A stretch of DNA of 64,000 nucleotides from Pyxicephalus adspersus (GCF_032062135.1 NC_092861.1:122507392-122571391), one strand, 5' to 3'; shown: positions 1 to 13,281, counted from the stretch's first letter. Notes: generated by a model not told the origin, from the letters alone. Translations and numbers: made by a program.

Positions 1-3000
1 TCTGTGCTAACATTATAGCTACAGACTCTTCCTCTTGATTCTAAGACCGCCAATGCTAAGTGTCCACATCACACAGGCAATAATAGATCAAATAAAAAAG
101 ATCAAATCCTATTAAAAATAGAATATAGACTCCTGAAAACAAAAGAATAGAGAACTCTTAGGATTGGAGAAAAACATAATCGCAGTATGATCACTAAAGG
201 GGCTTTTTATTTGCCAGTGGTGAATTGAGGGGGAGAGGATTAGTGTGAATGGTTACATGATACAAACTAGAAGATGGCAAACATTTTTTTCATATATTAG
301 CATCTTTAGCAATTTTTAAATTTAACTTTCTTTGCTCCTTCTTGGTTTACCCACCTGAGTATAGTGCAATACAAGACCCTTAAAGATATGCATTGGTGGC
401 CAAAAAATAATTTGGTAGATTAATTGAAGGTCCATAACTACCACTATAGCACACATAAACATGTACACAATAGTAAGTTTGCATTTTCTATGATTTTAAA
501 TGTTGGGAGCTTTTTCTTCCAGGAAAACCAAGAGGTACACTGCTGTCATACGCAATCAGTGTCTCCTTCAATAACACTTATTAAAGTGCAGAGCTATACA
601 CTCCCTTATCTCTCCCTAAAGCTGCAGTAGCTGTCACTTTGATCCCAATAACTGTCTTCCAACACAGGAAACTTTATCCCTATAGCAGCCCAAAGCAGCC
701 AAAATTAGACTAGGCAAATTGCTACACGAGTCTCTAACAAACTAGACTTGCAGAAGCTTGCATATCATAAATATTGGATAAAATTATACAATCACTGATG
801 GACAACTTCAAGCAAGTCTAGTGTTAAAATTCAAGAAATACTGCGTGTATTGAAAAAACACTCACTGTACCTTAATCTGAGTTATATTTAAATATTTTAT
901 AAACCGTTTTAGCAAACTACTACAGCTGCTTGTCACAATTCTCACCAAATGGATAGCGTTAGAGGAAGATGGCCAGTACATTGTTCTCAAGCTGTTATTC
1001 TGAGACACGAAGTCGAGATGATGAAATAGGGAAGCCATACATAGCCTTTTGCCTTTTTTTCAATTTTAGCTGCAACTTGTCTTAGACAAAGTCAGAAATT
1101 TTATGTATGTAATTCTCTGATTTAGTATAGGTATCTTTTTCTTAAAAAAATCTCAGGAGGCAGATATCATTACAAAGATGTGACTTTCCTTCATTATACA
1201 TTCATATAGTCAGATTCAATTAGAGTGAAGTGTTAAATGGCTCCTCCAAATTTTGTACCGCAGTGGCACATGTGTGCATGGATGTAACAGTGTATTGCTC
1301 CATCATAAAATCATACCCATCCATTAACGTCTCTCTCTGAGACCTATATTAATTTCACAGAGCACAGTAGCAGTTCAGACTGAGCAATCAAAACCCACTG
1401 AGTCTGGTACAACCAGCATTTCTATTGCCTGCTGATGCATTAGGACATAATAATCCTCTGGCAATAAGACATTGAACCCCTCATCTCCCAAGAAGCATAA
1501 ACTCCCTGTGCCTTCTTGTCAGACCTAATGTAGATAATGATTTTATTCTGTACTGTGCATAAGGGACCCAGCAGCAGATCTATCAGGAATGTCTGTAGTA
1601 CCTTTGGCAAAAGTGCTCTCTCTGAAGATGTTTTGTTCCTTAGTAAAGCTAAATTTAGCTTACCAACCTTGTTAAACAAAAGTAGAATATTTATCAAAAT
1701 AATGTTAAAAGGGAAAATGTTATTTGATTAACTGAAATAATGAATTTGCTAATGCTGATTTGTATTAAAGGTTTACAGATTTGTACTTATTGCTCACTAA
1801 ATCCTGAACTAAATTATTCATAACTAGGACACAGTTACCATGATTCAGATGGCACAGGCTGGAGTAACACACGATCGTATGTATTATGCAAAGCTTATTT
1901 ACATGTACAGCTAAAACAAAGCAGGTTTTGCTAAACCATTAGGAAAAAAAATTTTGCTAATAATTAAATATTAAAAAAAGGAATAAAAGCTTAAACTTTT
2001 TTCCCACATAACCGGAAAGGGGCCGGTTTAAACAATTTACAGAAAAAAATATAATATTATATATATATATATATGTGTGTGTATCTACTTGTATTATAAT
2101 ACAACTTCCAATTCCACAATTTGTGTTTTATGGGCCTTTTTAGCAATAGCACTGATTCCTAAATATGCACCTAAAAATACCAGTTAAAATAGCATACCCA
2201 ACCAAGGTTCAAGAATGTGGCCTCCCTGATTTCTCTTTGAAAGTGGAAGCCACTGTTATGATAAAGAATTTACCTTACTCTTCATATTGAGGGATGACAA
2301 AGATTACTAACTCTCCATACACATAAAAAATATATATATTTTTAAGCATATTATCAGTAATATATCTTTTCATTGTATATATTTTATGAACATAATTCCG
2401 GGGCTCCTTTTTTGCAGTGAACATTTATATTTTCATGTGTGATTTACAGATTATTTGTACAGCAATAGATTTACCAACATTAATCATCATTACATATAAC
2501 AAATACTTTTTAGCAAGATTTTACAGAAATCCAGTGGTTCACTTTAACCTACTCCCTATAGAAAGCACAACAGTTGTAAACTGTTAAAAAAAAATCTTTA
2601 AAGTAAATGAATGTTATTCATCGATCATGACAGTACCACTTAAGTGGATAGTGCTTATAAACATTTGACCCCCTGTGCCGAGAACATCTCCAAGATCTGC
2701 TATTCCTCTGCAGCTTTTTATAAGTTCTGTTCATTAAAGCATTCAATGATCTTGAAACAGGTGTTATCTGAAAGTCACAATATGGAAGCATTCAACAACT
2801 GTTTCCACCCTCAATCACTGATTGCCAATGTGTTTTATGACTCTGTTGTGCTAGACTGACAGGTAATTTTTCTCCAATCTAATCCTAAAATAACTGTGTG
2901 AAGAATGTTATTCATTAAATGATATAGTTAAATATGTTAAAAGGAATATATACAAACAGGAGAAAGAAAGTTTCAAACTCAATCGACCTATCAGAATCAG

Positions 3001-3423
3001 GGAGTACCTACATTTCTTCCCTTGCTAATTTTCTCAAAAAGAAAAAGTAAAATTCATTGATATTGCTTAAAAAATGATAAATACATTTTTACTGCGCATT
3101 TAAAGCACATGTACATTCAAAATGTATTTTCTACTTTTGGATAGAGTGATGATGAGTTTAAATCACTGTTATGTTTTTATTGCCTAAAGACAAAAAAAGG
3201 AAGAGTTAGCTAGATAAATGTTCAATAGGTTCAAAAATTATCAGGAGGTTTATTTTCCCATCAAAAACTATCAGCCAACTCATTTGTATGTATTTTGTTT
3301 CCTGTAGTTCTGATGATGGGGTGTGTTCCTTTGATATGCATTGGATGTTTTTACCGATGAAAAAAAACTTCACTTATTCATACAATGGCTAGACACTTTT
3401 TTTCTTTTGCTTCAAGTTGTTTC
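1..3423. other. AT-rich DNA without recognised genes
   Basis: Every frame is broken by frequent stops, and the open stretches are under 100 codons with no recognisable domain. No splice-bounded coding segment or known repeat was recognised apart from the AT/GT microsatellite near 2.06 kb. It is probably intron or intergenic DNA. Confidence 0.5.
2058..2082. repeat. (AT)n(GT)n microsatellite
   Basis: An uninterrupted run of alternating AT passes directly into GT dinucleotides. It lies in otherwise unique AT-rich DNA. Confidence 0.9.
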
Positions 3424-3578
3424 NNNNNNNNNNNNNNNNNNNNNNNNNNNNNNNNNNNNNNNNNNNNNNNNNNNNNNNNNNNNNNNNNNNNNNNNNNNNN
3501 NNNNNNNNNNNNNNNNNNNNNNNNNNNNNNNNNNNNNNNNNNNNNNNNNNNNNNNNNNNNNNNNNNNNNNNNNNNNNN
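3424..3578. other. Assembly gap (155 N)
   Basis: A run of N. The left flank is T-rich and the right flank begins CCTTGACTTTGG. The two flanks show no obvious repeat match to each other, so the missing content cannot be inferred. Any open reading frame crossing it is an artefact. Confidence 0.98.
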
Positions 3579-5948
3579 CCTTGACTTTGGCCCAAAAAGT
3601 AATAATACAACTGTTTGTGTGTAGGACCTGTGATGACTAATGCAGCCCGACATAAGAAGTGTGAACTAACTCTAAAGTATATGTGAAGAAAAAAAATCTT
3701 AGTGGTAAAGCATTGGAACCCCCATTAGGTTTTATTGTTCTGTTTCCATGCTAGGGAGATTCACTCTCTCCATTTGTAGTTCTGTTTTTCATTGACCCCG
3801 ACAGTAAAAGGAATACAGTATCTAAATTTTTGAGATGTAACTAGGACAAGAAGAGCTTGGATGTGTTTTAATGGGACACTTAGTTTTGAAAGAGCAAGAA
3901 AGACCTAGATTCTTTGTCAAATGTATTGCAATCTCTGTCCCCGCTGGGGAGATTAATCTCCCCTATTTACTATGAGAACCATTGTCATCTGCACTGAAAG
4001 TGATAAAATATCCAGCCATTTTGAGATATCCACAGTGCAATAGGGAAGGGAAGAGTATGCAACGGGGTCACCCTTTCCTAAAACAACTCTCCAATGTAGA
4101 AATTCCTATTGTTTGATTAATCGCTTCCTGTTGCATCTTAACAACAAGAAGTTGAGGGAAATCTTCCCAACAGGATGCGTACAGCAAAAAAAAAAAAAAT
4201 GAATTTACATACTCCATCTGCAACAAATAAGGTTTGGCTTTACATACACTTTAATTAGCCGTAATCTGTTGGATATTTGTATCAACAGATGGCAAGACAT
4301 GTGCCAGAACATGAAGCTGGGTAAGCATATTAAAAAATGGCAGTAAATTTAGTGTTGCTGGTGCCCTTACTATATATGAGTGATGCCACTTGATTCTTTA
4401 CCCTGTCTATGTTTGATAAATAGAAGCCTAAAATTATGATGTTATATTGATTGGTAGGGTTTGCTGCAACGTCTACACCACTTTTGCATCTGTAGGAATA
4501 ACGCTTCTTATCAATACTTCCTGTATAGGAAATGTTAATCAATATAACATTTTACAGCTTTTACAGTGTCTACCTAGTTCTAAAATTGTGCTATCACTCA
4601 CAACTTTGGTAATGATCAGAAACCGGTCCACACATCTCCTGATCATGTGATCACTAGGCCAGCTACTAGATGGAAATCACAAGGTTATATTTTGACCTAC
4701 TGCCACTGTCAAGGTACAAAGAAAAACTACAGTTTTGTAAAAAAAAATAATAAAAAAGAGTAGAAATAGTTTTTAATACAAAACAAATCTAAACAAAATA
4801 TTTATATAATTGAACTAATGACACGAGGAATCATTGGGTCCTGTATAGAACACACTATCTGACACATAAAGAAGTGCTGGGTAGTAGTTGCAGCCAATGA
4901 GGTAAGTATTAAGCTTCTAAAAACTGGCTTTGTTTTCCTTCCTCTGGGGCCAACAACACTTGGAAGAGCCAGTTAGATTTGAATAAAGTTGTTTATAATG
5001 GTGTAATCTAACCATCACTCCAGGATTTTTACAGATTTTATAAGGGTTCCCTGAGACCTGAAAACTATTTTATTGACAAAGGTTGCTTTAAATGTTCTAA
5101 AATCTAATACATTATTGCAAAATGTAACACCTTGATACTGGGACTGAACCAATAGACACACCAAAGGCAACTTTTTTGGGACTGTAATACCCAACCACTA
5201 GCCAGATCAGCTCAGAACATTTGTCCACTGGCCACCAATAACTAAACTGCAAATAAATCAGGACAGGTGAGTATACACTAGGTTTAGTTTCTTTTAAGGT
5301 ACTTTTTACACACGTCTGAATGATAGGGGGATTCTTAGCACTGTTCTTTAAAAAGAAAAAAAATGAGAATACTTAAGTTGTTACGTAATTATGTTTAAGC
5401 TTCTGCCTTTATTTTGTGCAATATTTACATTATGTTTAATGATAGGACTATATAACTGTCTACCAAAATGGGCTTATTGGTTCTCGTTTTAAATAATTAG
5501 ACTGGCTTCAGTTCAATGTCTTGCATTTATGTTTTAATACTCAAAGTGCATGTTTTACCATTGTAAAAAGTGTAAGTAGTTGAGCATTATCACATTTAGA
5601 TTTAGATAGGCAGACATCCCTGAAATCTTGAGATGACTTGAATGTTCAATGACTCTGGTTGACTGTATTTGTGGGTCTGTGGCTTGTTCTTTTCTGTGCT
5701 CTTATTAGTAAAACCAATGTCAGTTGCTTCTGGTAAAATGTCTAGCATAAGACTTTACATTACTGGTCACGGCCTATTTCCATCACTGCAGCTGTCAATG
5801 ACTATTTCCTAATATCACACTGACTTTATATTATGCTTCATGCTGATTCTGATGGATATCTCTTACACAGCATTATACCATGCTGAACACTTGATACAAC
5901 TTTTCCCTACATCCCTTTTATGAACTTAAATACGCATCAAGTTGTGAT
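3579..5948. other. AT-rich DNA without recognised genes
   Basis: No coding segment or known repeat was recognised. A 12-base A run sits near 4187. Close to the right end, a phrase of the type TATGAACTTAA...GCATCAAGTTGTG occurs at about 5919-5948. It recurs at about 5989-6025, just inside the tandem duplication, so a small local repeat touches its edge. Confidence 0.45.
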
Positions 5949-7288
5949 TATGAACTTTTGAACCTATTTAGACTCCACATTATGATTATGAACTTAAGGA
6001 ACTTATGAGGCATCAAGTTGTGTTGATGAGCTTGGCATAATTTCTGACTTGCTTAGTGCATTTGTAACTAAATATAACTGAAAAGTCAAATGTTCCATTG
6101 TTTTGGGTTAAACTAAGAAAGCTAAAATACTTCGTGAACCGTTTTTTTGATAGCATTAGCGTGGCAAATTGAGCTTTACTGGCTAACCCAAAAGCAAGAA
6201 ATTAAAATATTGTAGAAAAACAGTCCTTTCAAGTACAGAAAATACATCTAGAGCTTGCCAAAAATTTGGTGTCCTTGTCAGCTGCTGTGCACTGACTTTC
6301 AAACATAAAAAACAATATTAATTTTCTTGTTTCAAAAAGTAGTCCAATCAACTACTATGACATGGAGATGGCAGACGTGTCTAAGTCTATCCTATGTAAA
6401 AATTATTGCTGCCCCAAAGTGTAAGTTACTAGGTGAAAAAAAAGGGAAAACAAGTCCATTAAAACAAAACTACATTTAAAGACTAGCAAGCTGCAACATA
6501 ATAATTTTTTGTTTTTTGGGTGTTGATACAATTCAATAATCTGTCACTTTGACCACTTATTCTCTGTGCCATGCTCCATAAAAAGTGACTAATGTTCTAT
6601 AAAGGGGAACTGAAAAAGACACGATCAGGCAGGTGTTTATTGCAGAAAGAGACAGGCAGTGGCCCTTTTGCAATATTTCTTACTCTCCTGATCAGCACCC
6701 AGTTGTAAAATGACATCTGAGTTGTGCATGCCAGCAAACCAGGCTCCCTTGTATATTCTATGAGTGAAGTTATGTCATCCTAGCACGGTCAACCTTGATT
6801 GCCGAAGAACGTCTGTAGGAAGAAAAGAAGAGGGCGGAAACCTGCGATGCAATGGGGATAGGTGAGTATCGGTTTAAAGGGGAGCTACAGGAAACATTAG
6901 TTGGTACAACAGAAGCTGGTGACCGTCTTGTGTAAATTGCATTATACTGCATTTTCCTGTTTTGACCTTTGACCCCTTAAGCATCTTCGTGCTAAAACAC
7001 ATTTGATGTCAGAAATCCTCTGGAATTCCATGAGACAACTAATTATTGAACAGAATTTGGGTCACTGAAGACTGTATCAAAGGGAAGTTTACCAGGACTT
7101 TTCACTGCCCATCAATAGAAAGAATAGTCCCTACTGCATTTCTCACAATTATTTTTGGGTTCTTCTGTTCTGAAATTGAGTTATGCCTAAAATACCTTGA
7201 GTTTCTTAACATCATACACCTTCATTTGGAATGAAGGGTACTACAGACTCAAAGCTCTTACACAAACATTTTTGACAATATCAAAATA
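5949..7288. repeat. 1340 bp tandem duplication, copy 1
   Basis: Each base aligns with the base 1340 positions downstream, without indels. I found three substitutions by eye: 6141 G to A, 6292 C to A and 6374 G to A. Identity is therefore about 99.8 percent. The block starts abruptly, since 5948 and 7288 differ, and no microhomology is visible at the junction. The 60-62 codon open frames inside it are duplicated along with it and show no domain. The content resembles unique AT-rich DNA. Either a very recent duplication or an assembly error between haplotypes would explain it. Confidence 0.97.
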
Positions 7289-8628
7289 TATGAACTTTTG
7301 AACCTATTTAGACTCCACATTATGATTATGAACTTAAGGAACTTATGAGGCATCAAGTTGTGTTGATGAGCTTGGCATAATTTCTGACTTGCTTAGTGCA
7401 TTTGTAACTAAATATAACTGAAAAGTCAAATGTTCCATTGTTTTGGGTTAAACTAAGAAAGCTAAAATACTTCGTGAACCATTTTTTTGATAGCATTAGC
7501 GTGGCAAATTGAGCTTTACTGGCTAACCCAAAAGCAAGAAATTAAAATATTGTAGAAAAACAGTCCTTTCAAGTACAGAAAATACATCTAGAGCTTGCCA
7601 AAAATTTGGTGTCCTTGTCAGCTGCTGTGCAATGACTTTCAAACATAAAAAACAATATTAATTTTCTTGTTTCAAAAAGTAGTCCAATCAACTACTATGA
7701 CATGGAGATGGCAAACGTGTCTAAGTCTATCCTATGTAAAAATTATTGCTGCCCCAAAGTGTAAGTTACTAGGTGAAAAAAAAGGGAAAACAAGTCCATT
7801 AAAACAAAACTACATTTAAAGACTAGCAAGCTGCAACATAATAATTTTTTGTTTTTTGGGTGTTGATACAATTCAATAATCTGTCACTTTGACCACTTAT
7901 TCTCTGTGCCATGCTCCATAAAAAGTGACTAATGTTCTATAAAGGGGAACTGAAAAAGACACGATCAGGCAGGTGTTTATTGCAGAAAGAGACAGGCAGT
8001 GGCCCTTTTGCAATATTTCTTACTCTCCTGATCAGCACCCAGTTGTAAAATGACATCTGAGTTGTGCATGCCAGCAAACCAGGCTCCCTTGTATATTCTA
8101 TGAGTGAAGTTATGTCATCCTAGCACGGTCAACCTTGATTGCCGAAGAACGTCTGTAGGAAGAAAAGAAGAGGGCGGAAACCTGCGATGCAATGGGGATA
8201 GGTGAGTATCGGTTTAAAGGGGAGCTACAGGAAACATTAGTTGGTACAACAGAAGCTGGTGACCGTCTTGTGTAAATTGCATTATACTGCATTTTCCTGT
8301 TTTGACCTTTGACCCCTTAAGCATCTTCGTGCTAAAACACATTTGATGTCAGAAATCCTCTGGAATTCCATGAGACAACTAATTATTGAACAGAATTTGG
8401 GTCACTGAAGACTGTATCAAAGGGAAGTTTACCAGGACTTTTCACTGCCCATCAATAGAAAGAATAGTCCCTACTGCATTTCTCACAATTATTTTTGGGT
8501 TCTTCTGTTCTGAAATTGAGTTATGCCTAAAATACCTTGAGTTTCTTAACATCATACACCTTCATTTGGAATGAAGGGTACTACAGACTCAAAGCTCTTA
8601 CACAAACATTTTTGACAATATCAAAATA
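7289..8628. repeat. 1340 bp tandem duplication, copy 2
   Basis: This is the directly adjacent second copy of the block at 5949-7288. It ends at 8628, where TCAAAATA is shared and the next base differs (7289 T, 8629 G). No spacer separates the copies. It carries an A at each of the three variant sites (7481, 7632, 7714). No terminal inverted repeats or target-site duplication flank the pair, which argues against transposition. Confidence 0.97.
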
Positions 8629-9396
8629 GTCAAATTTAATTAAATTTAATTTAATACAATAAATCAATTACATATAAAAATGTAAAAATAAACTTGAAAA
8701 TAGGTAATATAAAACATAAGCAGTAACCAACTTTAGAAATCATCTGTTTTTATGGGATTGATCCATTAAAGAGTAAATCCCAAACTTTTGGGAAAGAGTA
8801 GGAAATGTCTTTCTGTTTAACTCTTTAGCTAACTTTACCTGTAACAATAAATAACTGCAATGCTTACAAATATTTTTTAGATTTTACTTACATCAGGCTA
8901 TATTTACTGGTATGTTAATGGCATTTATATATATATTTTTTTACAAAAATATATCATATTTATAATGAATATAACAGAACATGATGTTCTTTTTTTCAGA
9001 AATGTATTGTAAGGGTATTTTGCAGATATGGTCCTTTTGTCCTCACTTATAAAACACTCAAAAGAGCAACATCATTATGTAATCAGCTGTTCAGAGTTGG
9101 CTCTTAACATTTGCTGGATGCAACAGGCACATAGCATATCACAAATCAACCAAGTGGATTATCTGAATGTCACAGACCAGCAACCGCATCAAATTATACA
9201 GCACATAGAGGGAGATGAGATCTTGCAGGCACTGAAGTATTTAGGAGGCCAAAATAAAACACAAATAACAACCATGTTGAGGGAAAAGGCAATTGTATTA
9301 ACAACAAATGTTGTGAGAATGAAAATGGAAAGTTTTTAGTAGCAAGTTTAGTGAATAGCAACCAGACGGAAAGTTAAAATCCACTGAAAGTTTCAG
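8629..9396. other. AT-rich DNA with an unassigned 103-codon open frame
   Basis: Very AT-rich sequence. A plus-strand open frame of 103 codons runs 9028-9339. Its product resembles no family I know and has no signal peptide, membrane segment or motif. I treat it as chance or as remnant repeat sequence. Confidence 0.4.
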
Positions 9397-9494
9397 AGGT
9401 CTATTTATAAAGCAATGAATCAGACAATCACCAAATTTTACCTGGTAGAAATTTTCCAGGTCTTTGTGTTTCAATGGCAGTAATTGATTCCCAC

Positions 9495-10162
9495 TAGGGA
9501 TGAGCGNNNNNNNNNNNNNNNNNNNNNNNNNNNNNNNNNNNNNNNNNNNNNNNNNNNNNNNNNNNNNNNNNNNNNNNNNNNNNNNNNNNNNNNNNNNNNN
9601 NNNNNNNNNNNNNNNNNNNNNNNNNNNNNNNNNNNNNNNNNNNNNNNNNNNNNNNNNNNNNNNNNNNNNNNNNNNNNNNNNNNNNNNNNNNNNNNNNNNN
9701 NNNNNNNNNNNNNNNNNNNNNNNNNNNNNNNNNNNNNNNNNNNNNNNNNNNNNNNNNNNNNNNNNNNNNNNNNNNNNNNNNNNNNNNNNNNNNNNNNNNN
9801 NNNNNNNNNNNNNNNNNNNNNNNNNNNNNNNNNNNNNNNNNNNNNNNNNNNNNNNNNNNNNNNNNNNNNNNNNNNNNNNNNNNNNNNNNNNNNNNNNNNN
9901 NNNNNNNNNNNNNNNNNNNNNNNNNNNNNNNNNNNNNNNNNNNNNNNNNNNNNNNNNNNNNNNNNNNNNNNNNNNNNNNNNNNNNNNNNNNNNNNNNNNN
10001 NNNNNNNNNNNNNNNNNNNNNNNNNNNNNNNNNNNNNNNNNNNNNNNNNNNNNNNNNNNNNNNNNNNNNNNNNNNNNNNNNNNNNNNNNNNNNNNNNNNN
10101 NNCCCATCAGAAGTTCGAGGAAACTTTCGCCAGAATGCCAGAGGCATTCCCATTTATCCCTA
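9495..10162. mobile_element. hAT-like MITE, TAGGGATGARC family, mostly hidden by a gap
   Basis: The left end reads TAGGGATGAGCG. The right end, read on the opposite strand, starts TAGGGATAAATGGGAATGCC. This matches the better-preserved element at 45470-45815, including the stretch around AATGCCTCTGRCATTCT. The flanking 8 bp are ATTCCCAC and TATCCCAC, which agree at six of eight positions. That is consistent with an aged hAT-type target duplication. The interior is unknown because of the N run. Confidence 0.8.
9507..10102. other. Assembly gap (596 N)
   Basis: The N run lies inside the TAGGGATGARC element, whose internal inverted repeats probably defeated assembly. The long open frames running through it contain only N. 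Confidence 0.98.
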
Positions 10163-10220
10163 TATCCCACCAGGAAGTGTTTGAAGGAACGTTCGATTCC
10201 CTGTTTTCTAAACAGATCCC

Positions 10221-11441
10221 TTTTGGGGCATGTACACATGCCCCACGCAAACAGGTTTACCTCTTTAAACCACTTTCAGAAAATAGATAACTTTGAAATA
10301 AATGGTTCTGTTTTCTATACTTTTTGTGGGTGGTTGGTAGTGGCAGCTGTGCCACTTGTCTGCCATCCCAGCTGCCTCCACATATTTGAATAGAAAACAC
10401 TACTTTTACAAGCATTGATATGTTTTCAGTCAGTCCAGTCAGTCAGTCCACAAGTCTCTGATATTTCAATTGACATTTTTTATTTATTCCCACCCAAGAG
10501 ATCAATGACCATCGGTTACCAGTCAGGATGTAAAAGAAAATTGCCCTACCAGCAAAAGAGAGAACAGTAAAAAAAAAACAGCAACCTTTCCCTTCACTAT
10601 TCCAAATAGGATAGGGTTTCAACTCCAAGAGAAGCCTTCTCCTGTGTTAACGTTCCACATTCTATCTGAAAAAAGTATACCTACCTTACATTCAGCTTTT
10701 GCCTACAGTGTGTGGGAGAGTGTGACATCACAGTCACTTGTGTGAGATCCTGGGGAAACTAAGATTCCCCATTCTCAAATTAAGCTTAGTGGTAGAACAT
10801 CTTTGCCGGATTTGAGGTGCTCAGACTTCCTAGGAATTTGGCAAAAGGACAGGGACACCATCTCCTTCTTTATGGAAGCTTGGTGTACAGTATGTATGAA
10901 TTTCAACTTTTAACTGCAGTTTTATTTTCTACAATGCTGGGATTTCATATTAAAGGGCATTCTACTAAAAATGAAACACTGTATATTACTTGGAATTTAG
11001 TTGATTTGGCCCTTTACATTCTTGCTTTCATTCTCTAAATTGTCAGAATTCCTTTAATTGGCTGATATAGAAGGTTCATACTTCAAGAAGTGGAAAGCCA
11101 TTCCTCCAGTATACTTATCTCCACTTAATGTTTTTGAGCTTTGTTAGTGCATTTTTATCTAGCAGTCACTGTGGCAAACTTTCATTATTTAAATGTGAGT
11201 ATTCTCAATCTGGTACATATTGCTAACCCCTTGCAGCCCTAAAAAAGGTTAACATTTTTTTTTATAAATGTGTGTTTGTGGTATACAGGTTATAGTGAAG
11301 TGGTCAAAAAAGAACTGGACCTTTTCTTGACAATAATTCTAAAGCAACGCATGGTGGGAAGGTGATAAATAATAAAGCAGAAATTAGTACACATCCTCCT
11401 ACAGAAACCACAGGGATGACATCTGCAATGTCTCCAAGAAT
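10221..11441. other. DNA without recognised genes
   Basis: No domain-bearing frame or confident repeat was recognised. A short tandem of CAGTCAGTC phrases occurs near 10427-10448. Confidence 0.45.
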
Positions 11442-11643
11442 GGGCCTGATTTAAAAAAGCTCTCACTTTCATCAGCGAACCTGGGTGATCCATCAAACCT
11501 CAAATGGATTTGGTCCAGGATTGAAAACATTTGCTAACAAAAAGCAAATTACTTTTAAGAAATCCATTCCAAGTTTGCTGGATCACCCAGCTTCACTGAT
11601 CAAAGTGTATCCTCTTTTAGAGCTTTTTAATAAATCAGACCCA
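11442..11643. mobile_element. Palindromic MITE (GGGCCTGATTTA family), copy 1
   Basis: The two ends are inverted copies: GGGCCTGATTTA on the left and TAAATCAGACCC on the right. Inside are the paired arms around CTGGGTGATCCA...CAAACC and ...TTTGCTGGATCACCCAG, separated by an AAAACATTTGCTAAC core. The same architecture recurs at least six more times in the window. No coding capacity is present, so this is a non-autonomous foldback-type element. Its superfamily is not established. Confidence 0.85.
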
Positions 11644-12910
11644 GTATCTTTTGCTTAGCACTGCAAAGAATATTCTATGATTGGAAGACAGGCTAGACAC
11701 ATCACTTTGACAGGATATGTACTCAAAATCTCCTGAGCTTGGCCTTTTCCCACATTCAATAATTTGAATGTGGCCTCACATGTTTCAGATCCAATAGTCA
11801 AAGCAAAGGGCACCTTTCTAAACCCCTGATGTACTATATGAATGTGTCGTTTTAAATTGGTATATCACAAGCCAACAGATGATTTAAAAGGGTTGGTGAA
11901 CCCAAAAGTGTTATTTTAGCAGCACAGTGGATTTTGGTTTTCCGAGTGATGTACTGGCTACTTGTATCACATCTGCAGCAACATCGTCTTTCTATATTTG
12001 CTGGCTCTGTTCCCAAGTACTTGGAGTTTTCCCATCTTGAAGTTTGTTCTCTTCTCAATCCTTTAAAACACATTAAAAATATCAGGCAGTATTGGTGTCT
12101 TGTAATGTCGATGTTATACCTGGCAGAAAGCACAGAGATTTCGGCACTGCAGTAGGTAACTCCTCATTACAGGATTAACTCTCATTTATCTTCCTAACAT
12201 TGTATTATTAGTTGTGGGCGGTCTGAATTATTTATTGTGGTAATATATACATTTATATTGATAAATGCATTACGGATCTATAAAAAACTAGAGCCTACAC
12301 TAGACATAATTTGTGTTACTGACCTTGTTTTGACATTATTAAGAAATATATTGTGGAGTGTTGTTTTCTGTTCCATGAACATTGAGTTTCTGAATTCACA
12401 ATCGATAGCTTTTGTGCAACATAATTTTTCTGTTTATTGTTTGCTGAAGTGATGGCAGCTATACTATATCAAAACTCAACTGTAAAGGTTTCATAGAATT
12501 GTTTGGTATACCTATGAAGACAAATCAATCTACTCACCACTGATGTGTAAGTATGATGCTTTATCGAAATTTAAGTGTTCTTCCGAGGAGCCTTGTCACT
12601 TCCTTTTACACTCTTACTAGATATTATTGCAATGTAAAAACAGATATAAATGGACTGAAAGATCAATATAAAATGGTGTAAAAATCACTTTTACGCTATG
12701 TAATCTCATGGCATTTCCTATGCTAAATATAAAAGTAGTAAAGCCCTTCCTTTAGAAAGGATGTGGGAGAAGTGTTCTTGTTCTATCACTTAAGGCTAAC
12801 TGAAAGTTTTTTTTTGCTTCTTTTGCATATATTTAGTCTTCTGGAACTAGGTAAACATCATTTAAATGTTATAGAACTCCTGAACATGCACTTAATAGTA
12901 AAGTTTTCCC
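11644..12910. other. AT-rich DNA without recognised genes
   Basis: Only short open frames without domains and no recognised repeat. The longest, about 93 codons on the minus strand at 11852-12133, has no recognisable motif. Confidence 0.4.
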
Positions 12911-13281
12911 CAGGAGTCTCCAAAATTCACTGTCTTAAGGACTTTAGGGGGCCAGACTGTGGCCAGTGGGTGTAGAAAATTCCCAGTGGTCAATGAGGAA
13001 TAGTACTCTAACCAGTGATGCAGTGGAAGAACTCATTTTCAGATTGTTGGGGTCAGTAAAAGGAATAATGCTCCATTCCTAACATTAGTAAAAAGAATAA
13101 TGCCCCGATATTGGTGTTAGTGGGGGAATAGTACCCTATTGCTGGTGTCAGCCATAGGAATTATACCCCAAACTCTGGATTAGTGAAAAGGAAAATGCAT
13201 CAAAGGTGTCATTGTGCCTCAACATGCCCACAATACCAGACAAGCATCCGGCCCACAGACTGCAAATTTGGAGACCATTAG
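12911..13281. mobile_element. hAT-like MITE with an internal minisatellite
   Basis: The left end CAGGAGTCTCCAAAATTCAC and the right end GCAAATTTGGAGACCATTAG are inverted relatives of the CAGGGGTCTCCAAAC termini of known hAT MITEs. Between about 12984 and 13215 are degenerate units of roughly 38-40 bp built on GGAATARTGCCCCATT and TTGGTGTCAGT. I could not define a clean 8 bp target duplication, so the ends are approximate. Confidence 0.65.

Larger units (their letters stand above)
9397..10220. mobile_element. Small inverted-repeat element split by a nested hAT-like MITE
   Basis: The left part (9397-9494) and right part (10163-10220) are the two ends of the family also seen at 54650-54800 and 56123-56273. 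Shared landmarks are CTATTTATAAA near the left end, a central ATGGCAGTAATTGATTCCCAC or its equivalent, and GATTCCCTRTTTT near the right end. The inner 668 bp between the parts is a different element. The family is a short non-autonomous element of unknown superfamily. Confidence 0.75.

Noticed and set aside
6770..8574. Identical pairs of 60 and 62 codon frames
   Set aside because: Their identity is explained by the 1340 bp tandem duplication; no coding signature is seen.
9028..9339. Plus-strand open frame of 103 codons
   Set aside because: No recognisable family; a single such frame is expected by chance in 64 kb of six-frame sequence.
9298..10393. Long open frames of 219-313 codons across 9.5-10.1 kb
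   Set aside because: They are composed almost wholly of unknown residues over the N run.
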